A stretch of DNA of 64,000 nt from an uncultured Collinsella sp. (lineage in GTDB: Bacteria; Actinomycetota; Coriobacteriia; Coriobacteriales; Coriobacteriaceae), in assembly GCA_958445065.1 (NCBI GenBank), contig CAUCQW010000001.1:62001-126000 (forward strand), given 5' to 3'. How positions within the stretch are numbered: the first letter of the stretch is position 1; each line of letters opens with the position of its first letter. The notes beneath the pieces were generated by a model that worked only from the letters and a program-made list of their open reading frames with translations, had not been told where the DNA came from and ran no database searches. The translations under genes were made by a program, and so were the position numbers. Of this stretch, positions 43,277-53,825 are shown in pieces.

Positions 43277-43897
43277 CTAGCGCAGCTGGGCGTAATGGTT
43301 GTAAATCGTAATAGCCGTGGGATAAAGATAGCGCCCGGACTGGATCACATAGACCAGACCCTGCGCAAAACAGGAGAAGAACAACTCGTCAAGCGTCGAC
43401 TCCCCCACCATCTTGCGCAGCGCATGGGCATAGTCGCCGTGGCGGTTGGGCTCAATGGCATCGGCCACAAAGACCACCATATCGAGCGGCGTCATGTCGC
43501 AGGCGCCTACGGTGTGACGGTCGATAGCCTGGAAAACGGCCGGCGATAACTCGGGAAATAGCTGCGGAAGCTCATAGGCGGCAACCGGGCCATGCAGCAG
43601 CGGCGTCGCGGCGGAAGGAGAGCCGGCAACCTTGATGCCATAGTGAAGCGCGCGGGCCACGAGCTCGTCATCGGAAAGCACCTTGTCCCAGTCGTGAATT
43701 AAGCCGGCGGCAGCGGCATCAAAGCGGTCAACGCCGTAGACCTCGGCCAGATGAAGTGCGGTCTCGGCAACACCCAACGAATGCACATAGCGCTTGCGCT
43801 TATCTTTCATGCGAACATCGAGCAGCTCTTGAATGCGCTTGAGCAGCGCGCGCTCATCGCCCTCAAACTGATCCTCTACCGGCAACGTAGCCCCCAT
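43277..43897 (-). CDS. yqeK: YqeK family HD-domain hydrolase
   Basis: 206 aa. HD-superfamily metal hydrolase; characterised YqeK proteins split diadenosine tetraphosphate symmetrically to ADP. Metal-binding residues are seen in RYVHSLGVAE, AGLIHDWDK (the HD pair), AIDRHTVGA and VADAIEP. The usual HDYAK is HDWDK here, and an N-terminal stretch of about 25 residues is extra. ATG 43897 overlaps the nadD stop (TGATG). It sits between nadD and rsfS as in Bacillus. Confidence 0.9.
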   Translation of the reverse strand: MGATLPVEDQFEGDERALLKRIQELLDVRMKDKRKRYVHSLGVAETALHLAEVYGVDRFDAAAAGLIHDWDKVLSDDELVARALHYGIKVAGSPSAATPLLHGPVAAYELPQLFPELSPAVFQAIDRHTVGACDMTPLDMVVFVADAIEPNRHGDYAHALRKMVGESTLDELFFSCFAQGLVYVIQSGRYLYPTAITIYNHYAQLR

Positions 43898-44574
43898 CAC
43901 TCAAAATCTTCTTGACCCAGATCGACATACAAACCGCGCTTGCGAATGTAGCCGAGCACAGACTCGCTCGTAAGATAGCGCACGCTCATGCCGCGGGCAA
44001 CTCGCTTACGAATGTTCGTCGAGCTGATCGCCAGCGCCGGAATCTGAATATAGCGCACATCGAACGGCAGCCCCGACTCTTTGATTCGGGCACGAGCCGT
44101 ATCGATATCAAAACCCGGTCGCGTCGCCGCAATAAAGGTAGCAAGCTCAGCGATTCGCTCGGCATCATGCCAGGTCACAATATCGATAATCGCGTCGGCG
44201 CCCGTAATAAAGTAGAGCTTTACCTGCGGCGGGTAAAAGTCGCGAAGGGCATGAAGCGTATCGGCCGTATAGGTTACGCCCGGACGGTCAATCTCGAACC
44301 GGCTCGCCAAAAAGGCCGGGTTCGCGGCGGTGGCGAGGACAGTCATGGCATAACGGTCCTCGGCAGGCGTCACCGGCTTGTCAAGCTTAAAGGCGGGAGA
44401 GCCCGCCGGCATAAAGAGCACAGCGTCCAAGTCGAGCGACTCGCGTGCCTGCTCGGCAGTCACCAGGTGCCCGTAATGAATCGGGTCGAAGGTGCCGCCC
44501 ATAATGCCAAGCCGAAACTCTTTGCCCACTTTTATGGGCAGCTCGGGCAAACCGATTCCACCGCGCAGCGACAT
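43897..44574 (-). CDS. nadD: Nicotinate-nucleotide adenylyltransferase
   Basis: 225 aa. Adds AMP to nicotinate mononucleotide in NAD synthesis. The nucleotidyltransferase motif LGIMGGTFDPIHYGHLVTAEQA and the C-terminal ISSTNIRKRVARG are intact. A 20-residue N-terminal extension precedes the motif. GGAGGG lies about 10 bp before the ATG, at the very end of obgE (3 bp gap). Confidence 0.95.
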   Translation of the reverse strand: MSLRGGIGLPELPIKVGKEFRLGIMGGTFDPIHYGHLVTAEQARESLDLDAVLFMPAGSPAFKLDKPVTPAEDRYAMTVLATAANPAFLASRFEIDRPGVTYTADTLHALRDFYPPQVKLYFITGADAIIDIVTWHDAERIAELATFIAATRPGFDIDTARARIKESGLPFDVRYIQIPALAISSTNIRKRVARGMSVRYLTSESVLGYIRKRGLYVDLGQEDFE

Positions 44575-44577
44575 GGC

Positions 44578-46056
<1,479 letters not shown>

Positions 46057-46060
46057 CTAC

Positions 46061-46103
46061 AAAAAGAGGGAGACCCTTGAATCCTAAAACTCAAGTGCCT
46101 CCC
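46061..46103 (-). terminator. Terminator after rpmA
   Basis: GGGAGGCACTTGA / TCAAGGGTCTCCC, 12 of 13 positions paired, followed on the minus strand by TCTTTTTG. It lies between the rpmA stop and the TTG of obgE, only about 17 bp before that start, so it could also act as an attenuator for obgE. Confidence 0.85.
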
Positions 46104-46128
46104 ACATATGTGCTCTATGAAGGGTGAA

Positions 46129-46386
46129 TTACGCGTTCGCGAGCGGGCGTACGCTGACCCTGTGCTTGATACCCTTGTGGAACTCAACGGTACCGTCGAC
46201 CAGCGCGAACAGCGTGTCGTCCTTGCCACGGCCAACGTTCTCACCCGGGTGGATGTGAGTGCCGTGCTGACGGACGAGAATCGTGCCCGTGGTTACCGTC
46301 TGGCCGGCATAGCGCTTCGTGCCAAGGCGCTGACCGCGGGAGTCACGGCCATTACGGGAGGAACCGAGTCCTTTTTTGTGTGCCAT
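46129..46386 (-). CDS. rpmA: 50S ribosomal protein L27
   Basis: 85 aa. Large-subunit protein near the peptidyl-transferase centre. It begins directly [20 protein letters not shown], so there is no cleavable N-terminal extension of the kind found in Firmicutes L27. [22 protein letters not shown] is conserved. It is paired with rplU. Confidence 0.97.
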   Translation of the reverse strand: MAHKKGLGSSRNGRDSRGQRLGTKRYAGQTVTTGTILVRQHGTHIHPGENVGRGKDDTLFALVDGTVEFHKGIKHRVSVRPLANA

Positions 46387-46419
46387 TGTGTATACCTACT
46401 CTTTCGTTACGAGTGTAAT

Positions 46420-46794
46420 CTACTCGGCGACGGGAGCCTCGGCAACAGCCTCGGCCTCTGCCTTGACAGCCTTCTTGGCGCGGGACGTAGCCTGGACCTT
46501 CACGATCTTCAGCTTGGTGAGCTGCTGACGGTGACCCTTCAGACGACGATAGCGCTTACGCTTGTGGAACTTGAAGACCAGCTGCTTCTCGCCCTTGAAC
46601 TGCTCAACGATCTGAGCGGTAACCTTGGCCTTGGCCAGCTTGTCGGGATCGGTGACGATCTTCTTACCATCGTTGAGGAAGATGACCGGCAGGGTGACCT
46701 TGTCGCCCTCATTGCCCTCGATCTTCTCGACGGTGATGACATCGTCGGTGGCGACCTTGTACTGCTTGCCGCCCGTGTTAACGATTGCGTACAT
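46420..46794 (-). CDS. rplU: 50S ribosomal protein L21
   Basis: 124 aa. Large-subunit protein. MYAIVNTGGKQYKVATDD and the basic core FKFHKRKRYRRLKGHRQQLTKLKI are diagnostic. The C-terminus carries an Ala/Glu-rich tail of about 20 residues. The ATG at 46794 has AAGGG about 10 bp upstream. It is the first gene of rplU-rpmA with a strong promoter. Confidence 0.96.
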   Translation of the reverse strand: MYAIVNTGGKQYKVATDDVITVEKIEGNEGDKVTLPVIFLNDGKKIVTDPDKLAKAKVTAQIVEQFKGEKQLVFKFHKRKRYRRLKGHRQQLTKLKIVKVQATSRAKKAVKAEAEAVAEAPVAE

Positions 46795-46836
46795 GTTTAC
46801 TTGCCCTTCATGCATCAGTTAGTGCAACAGCCGAAT

Positions 46837-46865
46837 ATAGTAGCAGGCGAAAATACCCCCGTCAA
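46837..46865 (-). promoter_or_regulatory. Promoter of rplU-rpmA
   Basis: TTGACG (46860-46865) and TACTAT (46837-46842), 17-bp spacer, with a TGC extension before the -10. The -35 contains the TGA stop codon of the upstream gene. Confidence 0.75.
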
Positions 46866-47674
46866 CGAGTATGTGGAGCAAATCCACAAGTTCGCACAGG
46901 TATGGGGCTGACGAGTCGGCCCTCGTCGTCCTCGCATGCTTGATTCTGACGCTCGACATCGTAGGAGCAGATGGTCACGAGGTCTTGCATACCGGTGGAA
47001 ACAATAGGTGCATCCACGCCCGGGGTCAAGCCCTGCAACAAAACATCAGCTGCAGAAAGCAAAATTTCCGGACGCATGGAGCCCTCGTTATCGGCATGGG
47101 TGTCGAGCATGAGCACCAAATGGTCCGGGCGCTCCCCCGCCGTGAGCTCATAGCCCACGAGCGTGTGATCCAAATCCAAGCGCTTGCTTTTTTTGCCGCG
47201 CGCGTAGTCGATGCCATGGTCCGCGCGCAGCGTGTCGATCGCACGACGCACCTCGTCGGTGCTTACGGGCGCCTCGGGATCCAAGTGCAGGTCGATGCGA
47301 TACGACAGACGCGTGAGTTGCGCCGTCAACGCCGGCGTGCGCACGTCGATATACGCCGCCTCGATGGGCGCCAGATCGGCCGGAGACGCCGCAGCCAGGC
47401 GCCTAAACGCCTCGTCGAGCGCCACGAACTCGGTCATAAACAGGTCATACCACTCGCAGATCGACGACGTACCCACCGGTAGCGCCGAAGAGAAGCCCAC
47501 TCGCATGTGCGGAGAGAAGCCCTGCGTGACGGCATAGGGAAGTCCCGCACGGCGCACGATGCGCTCAATGGTATGGATTACTTCGAGATGGCCCAGGTAC
47601 TTAAGGCGATCGCGCTTGCCATAGCGAACACGAAGCCTAAAGAGCGTGGGGTTGTCGGTCAGGCGCTCACTCAT
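46862..47674 (-). CDS. TIGR03936/DUF2344 radical-SAM-linked protein
   Basis: 270 aa. Family of unknown role always found beside, or fused to, a TIGR03960-type radical SAM protein. The N-terminus RLRVRYGKRDRLKYLGHLEVIHTIERIVRRAGLP and GFSPHMRVGFSSALPVGTSS are the family blocks. The start overlaps the stop of the radical SAM gene (ATGA), indicating co-translation. A partner or substrate-handling role is inferred from the obligate pairing; no catalytic residues are evident. Confidence 0.88.
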   Translation of the reverse strand: MSERLTDNPTLFRLRVRYGKRDRLKYLGHLEVIHTIERIVRRAGLPYAVTQGFSPHMRVGFSSALPVGTSSICEWYDLFMTEFVALDEAFRRLAAASPADLAPIEAAYIDVRTPALTAQLTRLSYRIDLHLDPEAPVSTDEVRRAIDTLRADHGIDYARGKKSKRLDLDHTLVGYELTAGERPDHLVLMLDTHADNEGSMRPEILLSAADVLLQGLTPGVDAPIVSTGMQDLVTICSYDVERQNQACEDDEGRLVSPIPVRTCGFAPHTR

Positions 47675-49548
47675 GCGCGATCACCCATCAATACATTCTT
47701 GGCGTGGAGCGTGGGGCAGATTCCGCAGCCGGTGCACGACGTGCGGGTGCAGTCGGGAGTCGTGACGCCCTCGAGCGAGCGACGGTACTCGCGCTCGAGG
47801 AAGCCGCGCGTGCAGCCGGGGCTCACGTGCTCCCACGGCAGGCGCCAGTCCAACTCGTAGGGCAGGTGCACGAGCTCATTGAGGTCGATGCCGTTTTTGG
47901 CAGCAGCCTCCTTCCAGTTATCGAGCGAGAAATGCTCTACCCAGGCGTCAAAGCGAGAGCCAGCGCGCCAAGCATCGATGATGACGGGCGTCATGTCACG
48001 ACCGGCGCGGGAGAGCGCGGCCTCGATGAGCGAGGTCTCGGCATCGTGGTAATGCACGCGGACGGCACGGTTGCGAACGCTCGTGATAAGCAGCTTCTGG
48101 CGACGCTTGACGTCGTCGTAGTCGAGCTGCGGGCACCACTGGAACGGCGTGGCAGCCTTGGGAATAAAGACCGAGACCGAGATCGACACCGAGATCGAGC
48201 CGCGACGAGCCTTGGGCACCACGGAACGACCGAGCTCCAGCACGTGATCGGCCAGATTGGCGATGGCCACGATGTCCTCGTCGCGCTCGCCGGGAAGGCC
48301 CATCATAAAGTAGAGCTTCATGCGGTTCCAGCCGGCCTCGAAGGCCGCCGTGGCCGCACGGTCCAGGTCCTCCTCGGTCACGTTCTTGTTAATGATGTCG
48401 CGCATGCGCTGGCTGCCGGCCTCGGGTGCGAACGTCAGGCCGCCCTTCTTTTCGCCGGCGACCGACTCGGCCATATCCACGCCAAACGAATCCAGGCGCT
48501 GCGACGGAATAGACACGCGAATACCCGTATCCTCCAGGCGACGGTTGAGCCTGCCGAGCACGTCGCGAATGCAGGAGTGGTCGGTCGTGGAGAGCGAGGT
48601 CAGCGACACCTCGTCATAGCCGGTCTTTTCCAGACCCTGAATCACCGACGAGACGATCTGGTCGGCCGAGCGCTCGCGCACCGGGCGATACGTCATGCCG
48701 GCCTGGCAAAAACGACAGCCGCGAGCGCAGCCACGCAGGATCTCGATAGACAGGCGGTCGTGGACCAGCTGCGCATAGGGTACACACGACTGCGACAGCG
48801 GATTCGTGGCGCCGAAATCCTCGACGACGCGCTTGTAGACCACGACCGGAGCATCCTTGCCCTCACGCGGCACGGTGTAGCCATGCGGCGAGCAGGGCTC
48901 ATCGTGACGAACCTCATAGAGCGACGGCACGTAGTTGCCGGCAATGGATGCAAGCTGCTCAACAATCTGCGCGCGCGGGACTCCTTCGTCGCGCAGGCGG
49001 CGATGCAGCTGGCAGGTCTCGAGCAGCGATTCCTCGCCCTCGCCGATGAGGATGGCATCGAAGAAGGCCGCGTACGGCTCGGGGTTGTACACCGAGGGGC
49101 CGCCGGCGATGATGATGGGGTCGTCTTCACCTCGGTCGGCCGCTAACAGCGGAATGCCAGCGAGGTCGAGTGCCTCAAGGAAGTTCGTCACCGCCATCTC
49201 GTGCGGCACATGCAGGCCGACGATATCAAACGAAGCGACCGGCGCTGCACCCTCGAGCGAGAGCAGCGGAATGCCTGCCTCGCGCATAGCGTCACCCATA
49301 TCGGGCCACGGCACATAGCCACGCTCGCAGGAGATGCCCTCGGCCTGGTTAAGGATGTTGTAGAGGATGGCGATACCCTGGTTGGGCAGACCAACCTCGT
49401 ACACATCCGGGTAGATCAGGCAGCAACGGTAGTCGGCATCGGCCTTGGAAAGCGTGCCCCACTCGTGATCGATATAGCGACTCGGCTTTTCGACCTTGGC
49501 GAGCAACGGCTCAATTAAATGAAAACAATCTTGGTACGGAACGCGCAA
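47671..49548 (-). CDS. TIGR03960-type B12-binding-like radical SAM protein
   Basis: 625 aa. Radical SAM enzyme of unknown reaction. The N-terminal part resembles a B12-binding domain (LIYPDVYEVGLPNQGIAILYNILN), followed by the [4Fe-4S]/SAM motif RGCARGCRFCQAG (CxxxCxxC). YFMMGLPGERDEDI and a C-terminal Cys-rich region (CTRTSCTGCGICPTLHA) suggest a second iron-sulfur site. The start is a TTG with AGGGG 7 bp upstream. It is co-translated with the DUF2344 partner and lies just upstream of rplU-rpmA, a common location. Confidence 0.88.
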   Translation of the reverse strand: MRVPYQDCFHLIEPLLAKVEKPSRYIDHEWGTLSKADADYRCCLIYPDVYEVGLPNQGIAILYNILNQAEGISCERGYVPWPDMGDAMREAGIPLLSLEGAAPVASFDIVGLHVPHEMAVTNFLEALDLAGIPLLAADRGEDDPIIIAGGPSVYNPEPYAAFFDAILIGEGEESLLETCQLHRRLRDEGVPRAQIVEQLASIAGNYVPSLYEVRHDEPCSPHGYTVPREGKDAPVVVYKRVVEDFGATNPLSQSCVPYAQLVHDRLSIEILRGCARGCRFCQAGMTYRPVRERSADQIVSSVIQGLEKTGYDEVSLTSLSTTDHSCIRDVLGRLNRRLEDTGIRVSIPSQRLDSFGVDMAESVAGEKKGGLTFAPEAGSQRMRDIINKNVTEEDLDRAATAAFEAGWNRMKLYFMMGLPGERDEDIVAIANLADHVLELGRSVVPKARRGSISVSISVSVFIPKAATPFQWCPQLDYDDVKRRQKLLITSVRNRAVRVHYHDAETSLIEAALSRAGRDMTPVIIDAWRAGSRFDAWVEHFSLDNWKEAAAKNGIDLNELVHLPYELDWRLPWEHVSPGCTRGFLEREYRRSLEGVTTPDCTRTSCTGCGICPTLHAKNVLMGDRA

Positions 49549-49558
49549 CGGAAAACCC

Positions 49559-50488
49559 CTAAGCAGCGAGATCTGATGCGTCCTGATAGGACGCCATAGG
49601 ACGGGTAGCGCCCGCGACCGTGGTCACCAGATCGCGAACGCGGGAGAACGTGGCAGTAACCACCTCGTTGGCACGGCTGTAGTCGACATCGCGTTCGTAG
49701 AGCGAAACGAGCGCACGGCCCATGCCATAGGTGCCCGCGGCAGCAGTGAGCGCCTTGACGGCAAACCCAATATGCGGCGTCTGCTTGACGAGCGCGCGGG
49801 TGACCGCGCGGATCACAAGACCGCCGACAAGCACGCCCGCGACCTCGTAGCCGCGCTCAGGCTTAATGCCGCGTCCAAAGACGGCAGCGAGCTCAAAGAG
49901 CATGCCCACCTGCGCCAGCGCCATAACGGGATAATCGGCGCCCGGCAAAAACACCAGCGCACCGGTCGCCATATTAGTGAGCGCGCACGAGGTGATGATA
50001 CGATTGGCCGCCGCGATGCGCATGAAGGCAAAGTTCGCCGCAAAAGCCGTTTCCTTTTCGGTGCGATCGAGAATCCAGCGGGCAAGCGTCTCGAGCAGAT
50101 ACGTCTTATCGGTTGCCGCCACCACGCCGAGCATGGGCGTGGACTCCTCGATAAACGGCACCTCCACAGCTGACTCGGCAAGCACGCACACGGGTGCGCC
50201 GGCGATCACGAGCTCCTGCACGGCACTCTCCAAGCGGTCGGAACCGCACGAGAGCACCAGTACCACATCGGTATCGGTCTTTGGAGCAATTCGCTCCTCC
50301 CCCAGACGCTCGACGCGCACAATGCCCGAGGTCGTCTGCGGCACAAAGGCGTCACGCACCGTCTCGGCCAGAAAGCGCGAGGCGGACGAATCCAAATAGA
50401 CCGAGACGCGCACCGGCGTATCGGAATCCTTCTTAACGGACGCGCCCATCTTAAAAGCGCGGGTCAGCTTATCTACGGGAATTTTCAT
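49559..50488 (-). CDS. YcjF/DUF697-like membrane-associated protein
   Basis: 309 aa, not confidently assigned. The N-terminal half (about 25-130) looks like a nucleotide-binding or GTPase-like alpha/beta region (VSVYLDSSASRFLAETV, VVLVLSCGSDRLESA) without a P-loop. The C-terminal half has hydrophobic segments around 150-250 (ALTNMATGALVFLPGADYPVMALAQVGMLFELA in part) resembling DUF697. GGAGGGG lies 6-7 bp before the ATG. It is 18 bp downstream of rodA in the rod-shape operon, so a link to cell-wall growth is possible but only inferred. Confidence 0.6.
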   Translation of the reverse strand: MKIPVDKLTRAFKMGASVKKDSDTPVRVSVYLDSSASRFLAETVRDAFVPQTTSGIVRVERLGEERIAPKTDTDVVLVLSCGSDRLESAVQELVIAGAPVCVLAESAVEVPFIEESTPMLGVVAATDKTYLLETLARWILDRTEKETAFAANFAFMRIAAANRIITSCALTNMATGALVFLPGADYPVMALAQVGMLFELAAVFGRGIKPERGYEVAGVLVGGLVIRAVTRALVKQTPHIGFAVKALTAAAGTYGMGRALVSLYERDVDYSRANEVVTATFSRVRDLVTTVAGATRPMASYQDASDLAA

Positions 50489-50506
50489 AGCAAACCCCTC
50501 CAGCGG

Positions 50507-51733
50507 TTACGCGGCGCCCGAACGATGCCGCCATATGGATTGTACGATACCCACCGTCAGCAGCTGAATCATCATCGAAGACGAACCGAAGCTAATAAAC
50601 GGTAGCGGAATACCGGTAATCGGCATCATGCCAATGCACATGCCGATGTTTTCGAAGGTCTGGAACGCCCACATGCCAACGATGCCCACACACGATAGGC
50701 GCAAGAACAGCGACTCACACTTAAAGGCGACGCGAATCGTCGAAAAGATCAGCAGCACGTAGAGGCATAGGAGCAAAAAGGAACCGCAAAAGCCAAAGGT
50801 CTCGGACAGGAAGGCGAAGACGAAGTCAGTGTGGAACTCGGGCAGAAAGCCGCCGGCCGACTGCGTCGCATGGCCCAAACCCTTACCAAAGAAGCCACCC
50901 GAGCCAACGGCGATAAGCGACTGCTGCAGGTTGTAGGCATCGTCCGAATCGGCATTATCGGGGTCGATAAAGACCGTCAGGCGGTTCATCTGATACTGCT
51001 TGATGAGCACATCGTGGCCGAGCAACGAATCAAAGACCGAATCGAGCGCCAGGACGAGGGCTACCAGGCCCACGAGCAGGGCCAGGGTCGACAGCACCCA
51101 TTCGCGGCGCGCACCGCTCATGCAGATGACGATGGCGCCCGAGACCAGCACGACCAGGCCCGAGCCCAGGTCGCCCATGGCGACGACGGCCAAAAACGGG
51201 ATGGACAGCATGCCGCAGAGCTTGACGTAGTCGCGAACGGTATCGATGCGGCCGTTATACTGCGAGCCAAGCGTGGCAATAAAGAAGATGGTGATGAGCT
51301 TGGCAAGCTCGACCGGCTGGAATGTCAAGCCGATACCGGGAATCTTGATCCAGCCCGTCATGCCCAGACCGCCCGTATAGGACAGACCCGGAATCTTGGG
51401 CGAGAAGATCACGATCAGGTCGATGACGAGCAACGCCGTCGAGAAATTGGAAATACCGCGCAGGTCGGTACGCCAGACCAGCACCGCCAGCAACGCCCCG
51501 ATACCAATTCCCAGCAGATGGCGTGAGAACGAAGCATCGGCCTTAAACTGCGAAGCCGACCAGATAATGATGGCACCGTAGGCGACGAGCGCCACTGTGG
51601 CCACGAGCACACCGATATGCACCTTTTGGCGAAACGTGCCGCGCGAGGCCGAAAGTTGCTTGTTGACACGGTCCAGGCTGCTGCGAGAGCCGGTCTTGGT
51701 TGAACGGAACAGATCCGCCGGAGAAAAATCCAT
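50507..51733 (-). CDS. rodA: Rod-shape peptidoglycan polymerase RodA
   Basis: 408 aa. SEDS-family glycosyltransferase that polymerises lipid II during elongation. About ten membrane helices are seen, with the SEDS blocks FQPVELAKLITIFF, the GSGGFFGKGLGHATQSAGGFLPEFHTDFVFA region and the C-terminal ITGIPLPFISFGSSSM. A 35-residue cytoplasmic N-terminus is extra. AGGAGG lies 5 bp before the ATG. It follows mrdA, its transpeptidase partner, by 9 bp. Confidence 0.95.
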   Translation of the reverse strand: MDFSPADLFRSTKTGSRSSLDRVNKQLSASRGTFRQKVHIGVLVATVALVAYGAIIIWSASQFKADASFSRHLLGIGIGALLAVLVWRTDLRGISNFSTALLVIDLIVIFSPKIPGLSYTGGLGMTGWIKIPGIGLTFQPVELAKLITIFFIATLGSQYNGRIDTVRDYVKLCGMLSIPFLAVVAMGDLGSGLVVLVSGAIVICMSGARREWVLSTLALLVGLVALVLALDSVFDSLLGHDVLIKQYQMNRLTVFIDPDNADSDDAYNLQQSLIAVGSGGFFGKGLGHATQSAGGFLPEFHTDFVFAFLSETFGFCGSFLLLCLYVLLIFSTIRVAFKCESLFLRLSCVGIVGMWAFQTFENIGMCIGMMPITGIPLPFISFGSSSMMIQLLTVGIVQSIWRHRSGAA

Positions 51734-51742
51734 CGCAACCTC

Positions 51743-53812
51743 CTATCGAACCGAAGAATCGCCCGAGGCCGAAGAGGTATCGGGCTCGTCATAAATCACG
51801 CCGAGCACATCGCGCACGACATGCATCGCGGTATCTGAGCCACCGCCGCCCTGCTCCAGGACAGTAGCGATGACATACTTGGGATCATCGGCCGGCGCAT
51901 AGGCGCAAAACCACGCGTATTCGTCCTCGCCGCTTTTCTCGCCCGTGCCCGACTTGCCGTACACCTGCGGCGTCAGGGTGCCAAAGTGAGCCGCCAAGGA
52001 CGTCGATGCCGTGTAAATCACGTCGTGCATGCCGTTGCGAACAAGAGCCAAATCCGAATCGCTGTTGATCTTGGCCTCCAGGCGCTTCTTCTTGCCCTTG
52101 CCGTTGTACTTATAGGCATCGCCGTCGCCATCGCGCGACACGGCAGACAAAAACACGTGAGGCACGTACTGTTTGCCGCCGTTGGCAAGGCCCATGTAGG
52201 CGCATGCCATCTGCAGAGGCGTCACCAAAATGTCGCCCTGGCCGATGGCGATGTTGGTCATATCGCCGGCATTCCACTTGCGGTCTTCGGCAGAGGCGTC
52301 GGTAAAGTACGACTCTTTCCACTCGGCATCGGGAATACGGCCCGCGCCCTCACTCGGCAGATCGATACCGCAGGTCTTGCCTAGGCCCCAGCGACGAAAG
52401 ACCTCCTGCAGCCCCTCGGAATGTTGCTCGTCATAAAAGAACGCCTTGCCCATGTCGTAGAAGACGGGGTCGCACGAGTTGGCGATACCCGACTGCAGCG
52501 TCATGGTGCCGTGGCCAGACGTCAACCAGCAGCGCTTGCCCCAAGCCTTGCCCAAGCCCGTCCAATAGCCCGTGCAGTTGGTTGTCTGTGTTGAAGTGTA
52601 GGTTCCAAACTCAAGACCGGCCAGTGCCGAGAGCGGCTTGATGGTCGAGGCCGACATGTACTGTCCGCTAATGGCGCGGTTGAGCAGCGGGTGCGAACCC
52701 TTGTCATCATTGAGCTCGGTCCACACGTCATTTGAGACGCCGCCGATAAAGACGGACGGATCGAACTTGGGCTCGCTCGCCATGCCCAGGATCTCGCCAT
52801 TGTTGGGATCGAGACACACCACAGCGCCGTTGCCGGCATTGCTGTAGCCAGTGGTCTTGGCAAGCTCGATGGCGCTCGCCAGCGCCGTCTCACAGGCCTG
52901 TTGGATCTTAAGATCGAGCGTGAGCTTAATGTCGGAGCCGGCCTTGGCGGGCACGGCGCCGGCCTGACCGGTCACATTGCCCGAGGCATCGACCTTGACG
53001 GTCTGCTCGCCACGAATACCCTGCAGCAGGTTTTCGTAGTAGCTCTCAACACCCGCCTGGCCCACGATATCGCCCGACTGGTACGTAATCCGGCCAGCAG
53101 AAGCATCATCATCACCAGAGGTTTTCTTATTCTGGGCCTCGAGCTGCTCGGAGGTAATGGTGCCGGTATAGCCCAAGATATGGCATGCCGTCTCGCCATA
53201 TGGATACTGGCGCTCGGTACGCTCGGCAATCTTGACGCCCGGGAACTCGCCGGCGTGCTCCTGAATATAGGCAACCGTGGAGCGACGGACGTCCGTCGCG
53301 ATGGTATGCAGGCTCTGAGCGCCCTCGGAATTGTCCTGAATATTGCGCAGCACCGCCACGTAGGGCATACCGAGCACGTTGGCAAGATGGCGAACCAGAA
53401 CCTCATCCTCGGCAAGGTCGCGGTAGGCCACGACAGCAAGTGAGGGACGGTTCTGGACAAGCGCCACGCCATTGCGGTCGAGGATGCGGCCGCGCACAGC
53501 GGGTGTGGTAACGGTGCGCGTCTGATTGCTATTAGCCTGCTTTTCGTAATAGTCCGACGAGACCATCTGCATGCCCCACAGCTTGACGGCAAGCGCCGCG
53601 AACATCGCGCCCACACCCGTGGTGAGGATGGAGAAGCGGCCCTTAAAGGCGGTCGCCGCGGTATTGCCCTCGCCCTCGGTGGCGCGCGGGGCCGTCCCAT
53701 GCTGCGTATCGTAGGTAAAACGAGAATCGCCGCGACGCATAATGACCAGTGCGACCACGATGGCCACAACCAGCACGATACCGGCGATAATAACCGTCAT
53801 CTGGGAAGACAT
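51743..53812 (-). CDS. mrdA: Penicillin-binding protein 2 (elongation transpeptidase)
   Basis: 689 aa. Cross-links peptidoglycan with RodA. The dimerisation region (RGRILDRNGVALVQNRPSL) and transpeptidase motifs are visible: Ser389-x-x-Lys392 (SASTIK), SxN-like ANSCDPVF, and KSGTGE as the KTG box. Two hydrophobic segments occur at the N-terminus (about 5-25 and 62-83) separated by a charged linker; class B PBPs normally have only the one before the YYEKQA segment. GGGGAGG lies 7 bp before the ATG. Confidence 0.94.
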   Translation of the reverse strand: MSSQMTVIIAGIVLVVAIVVALVIMRRGDSRFTYDTQHGTAPRATEGEGNTAATAFKGRFSILTTGVGAMFAALAVKLWGMQMVSSDYYEKQANSNQTRTVTTPAVRGRILDRNGVALVQNRPSLAVVAYRDLAEDEVLVRHLANVLGMPYVAVLRNIQDNSEGAQSLHTIATDVRRSTVAYIQEHAGEFPGVKIAERTERQYPYGETACHILGYTGTITSEQLEAQNKKTSGDDDASAGRITYQSGDIVGQAGVESYYENLLQGIRGEQTVKVDASGNVTGQAGAVPAKAGSDIKLTLDLKIQQACETALASAIELAKTTGYSNAGNGAVVCLDPNNGEILGMASEPKFDPSVFIGGVSNDVWTELNDDKGSHPLLNRAISGQYMSASTIKPLSALAGLEFGTYTSTQTTNCTGYWTGLGKAWGKRCWLTSGHGTMTLQSGIANSCDPVFYDMGKAFFYDEQHSEGLQEVFRRWGLGKTCGIDLPSEGAGRIPDAEWKESYFTDASAEDRKWNAGDMTNIAIGQGDILVTPLQMACAYMGLANGGKQYVPHVFLSAVSRDGDGDAYKYNGKGKKKRLEAKINSDSDLALVRNGMHDVIYTASTSLAAHFGTLTPQVYGKSGTGEKSGEDEYAWFCAYAPADDPKYVIATVLEQGGGGSDTAMHVVRDVLGVIYDEPDTSSASGDSSVR

Positions 53813-53825
53813 CTACGAGCCTCCC

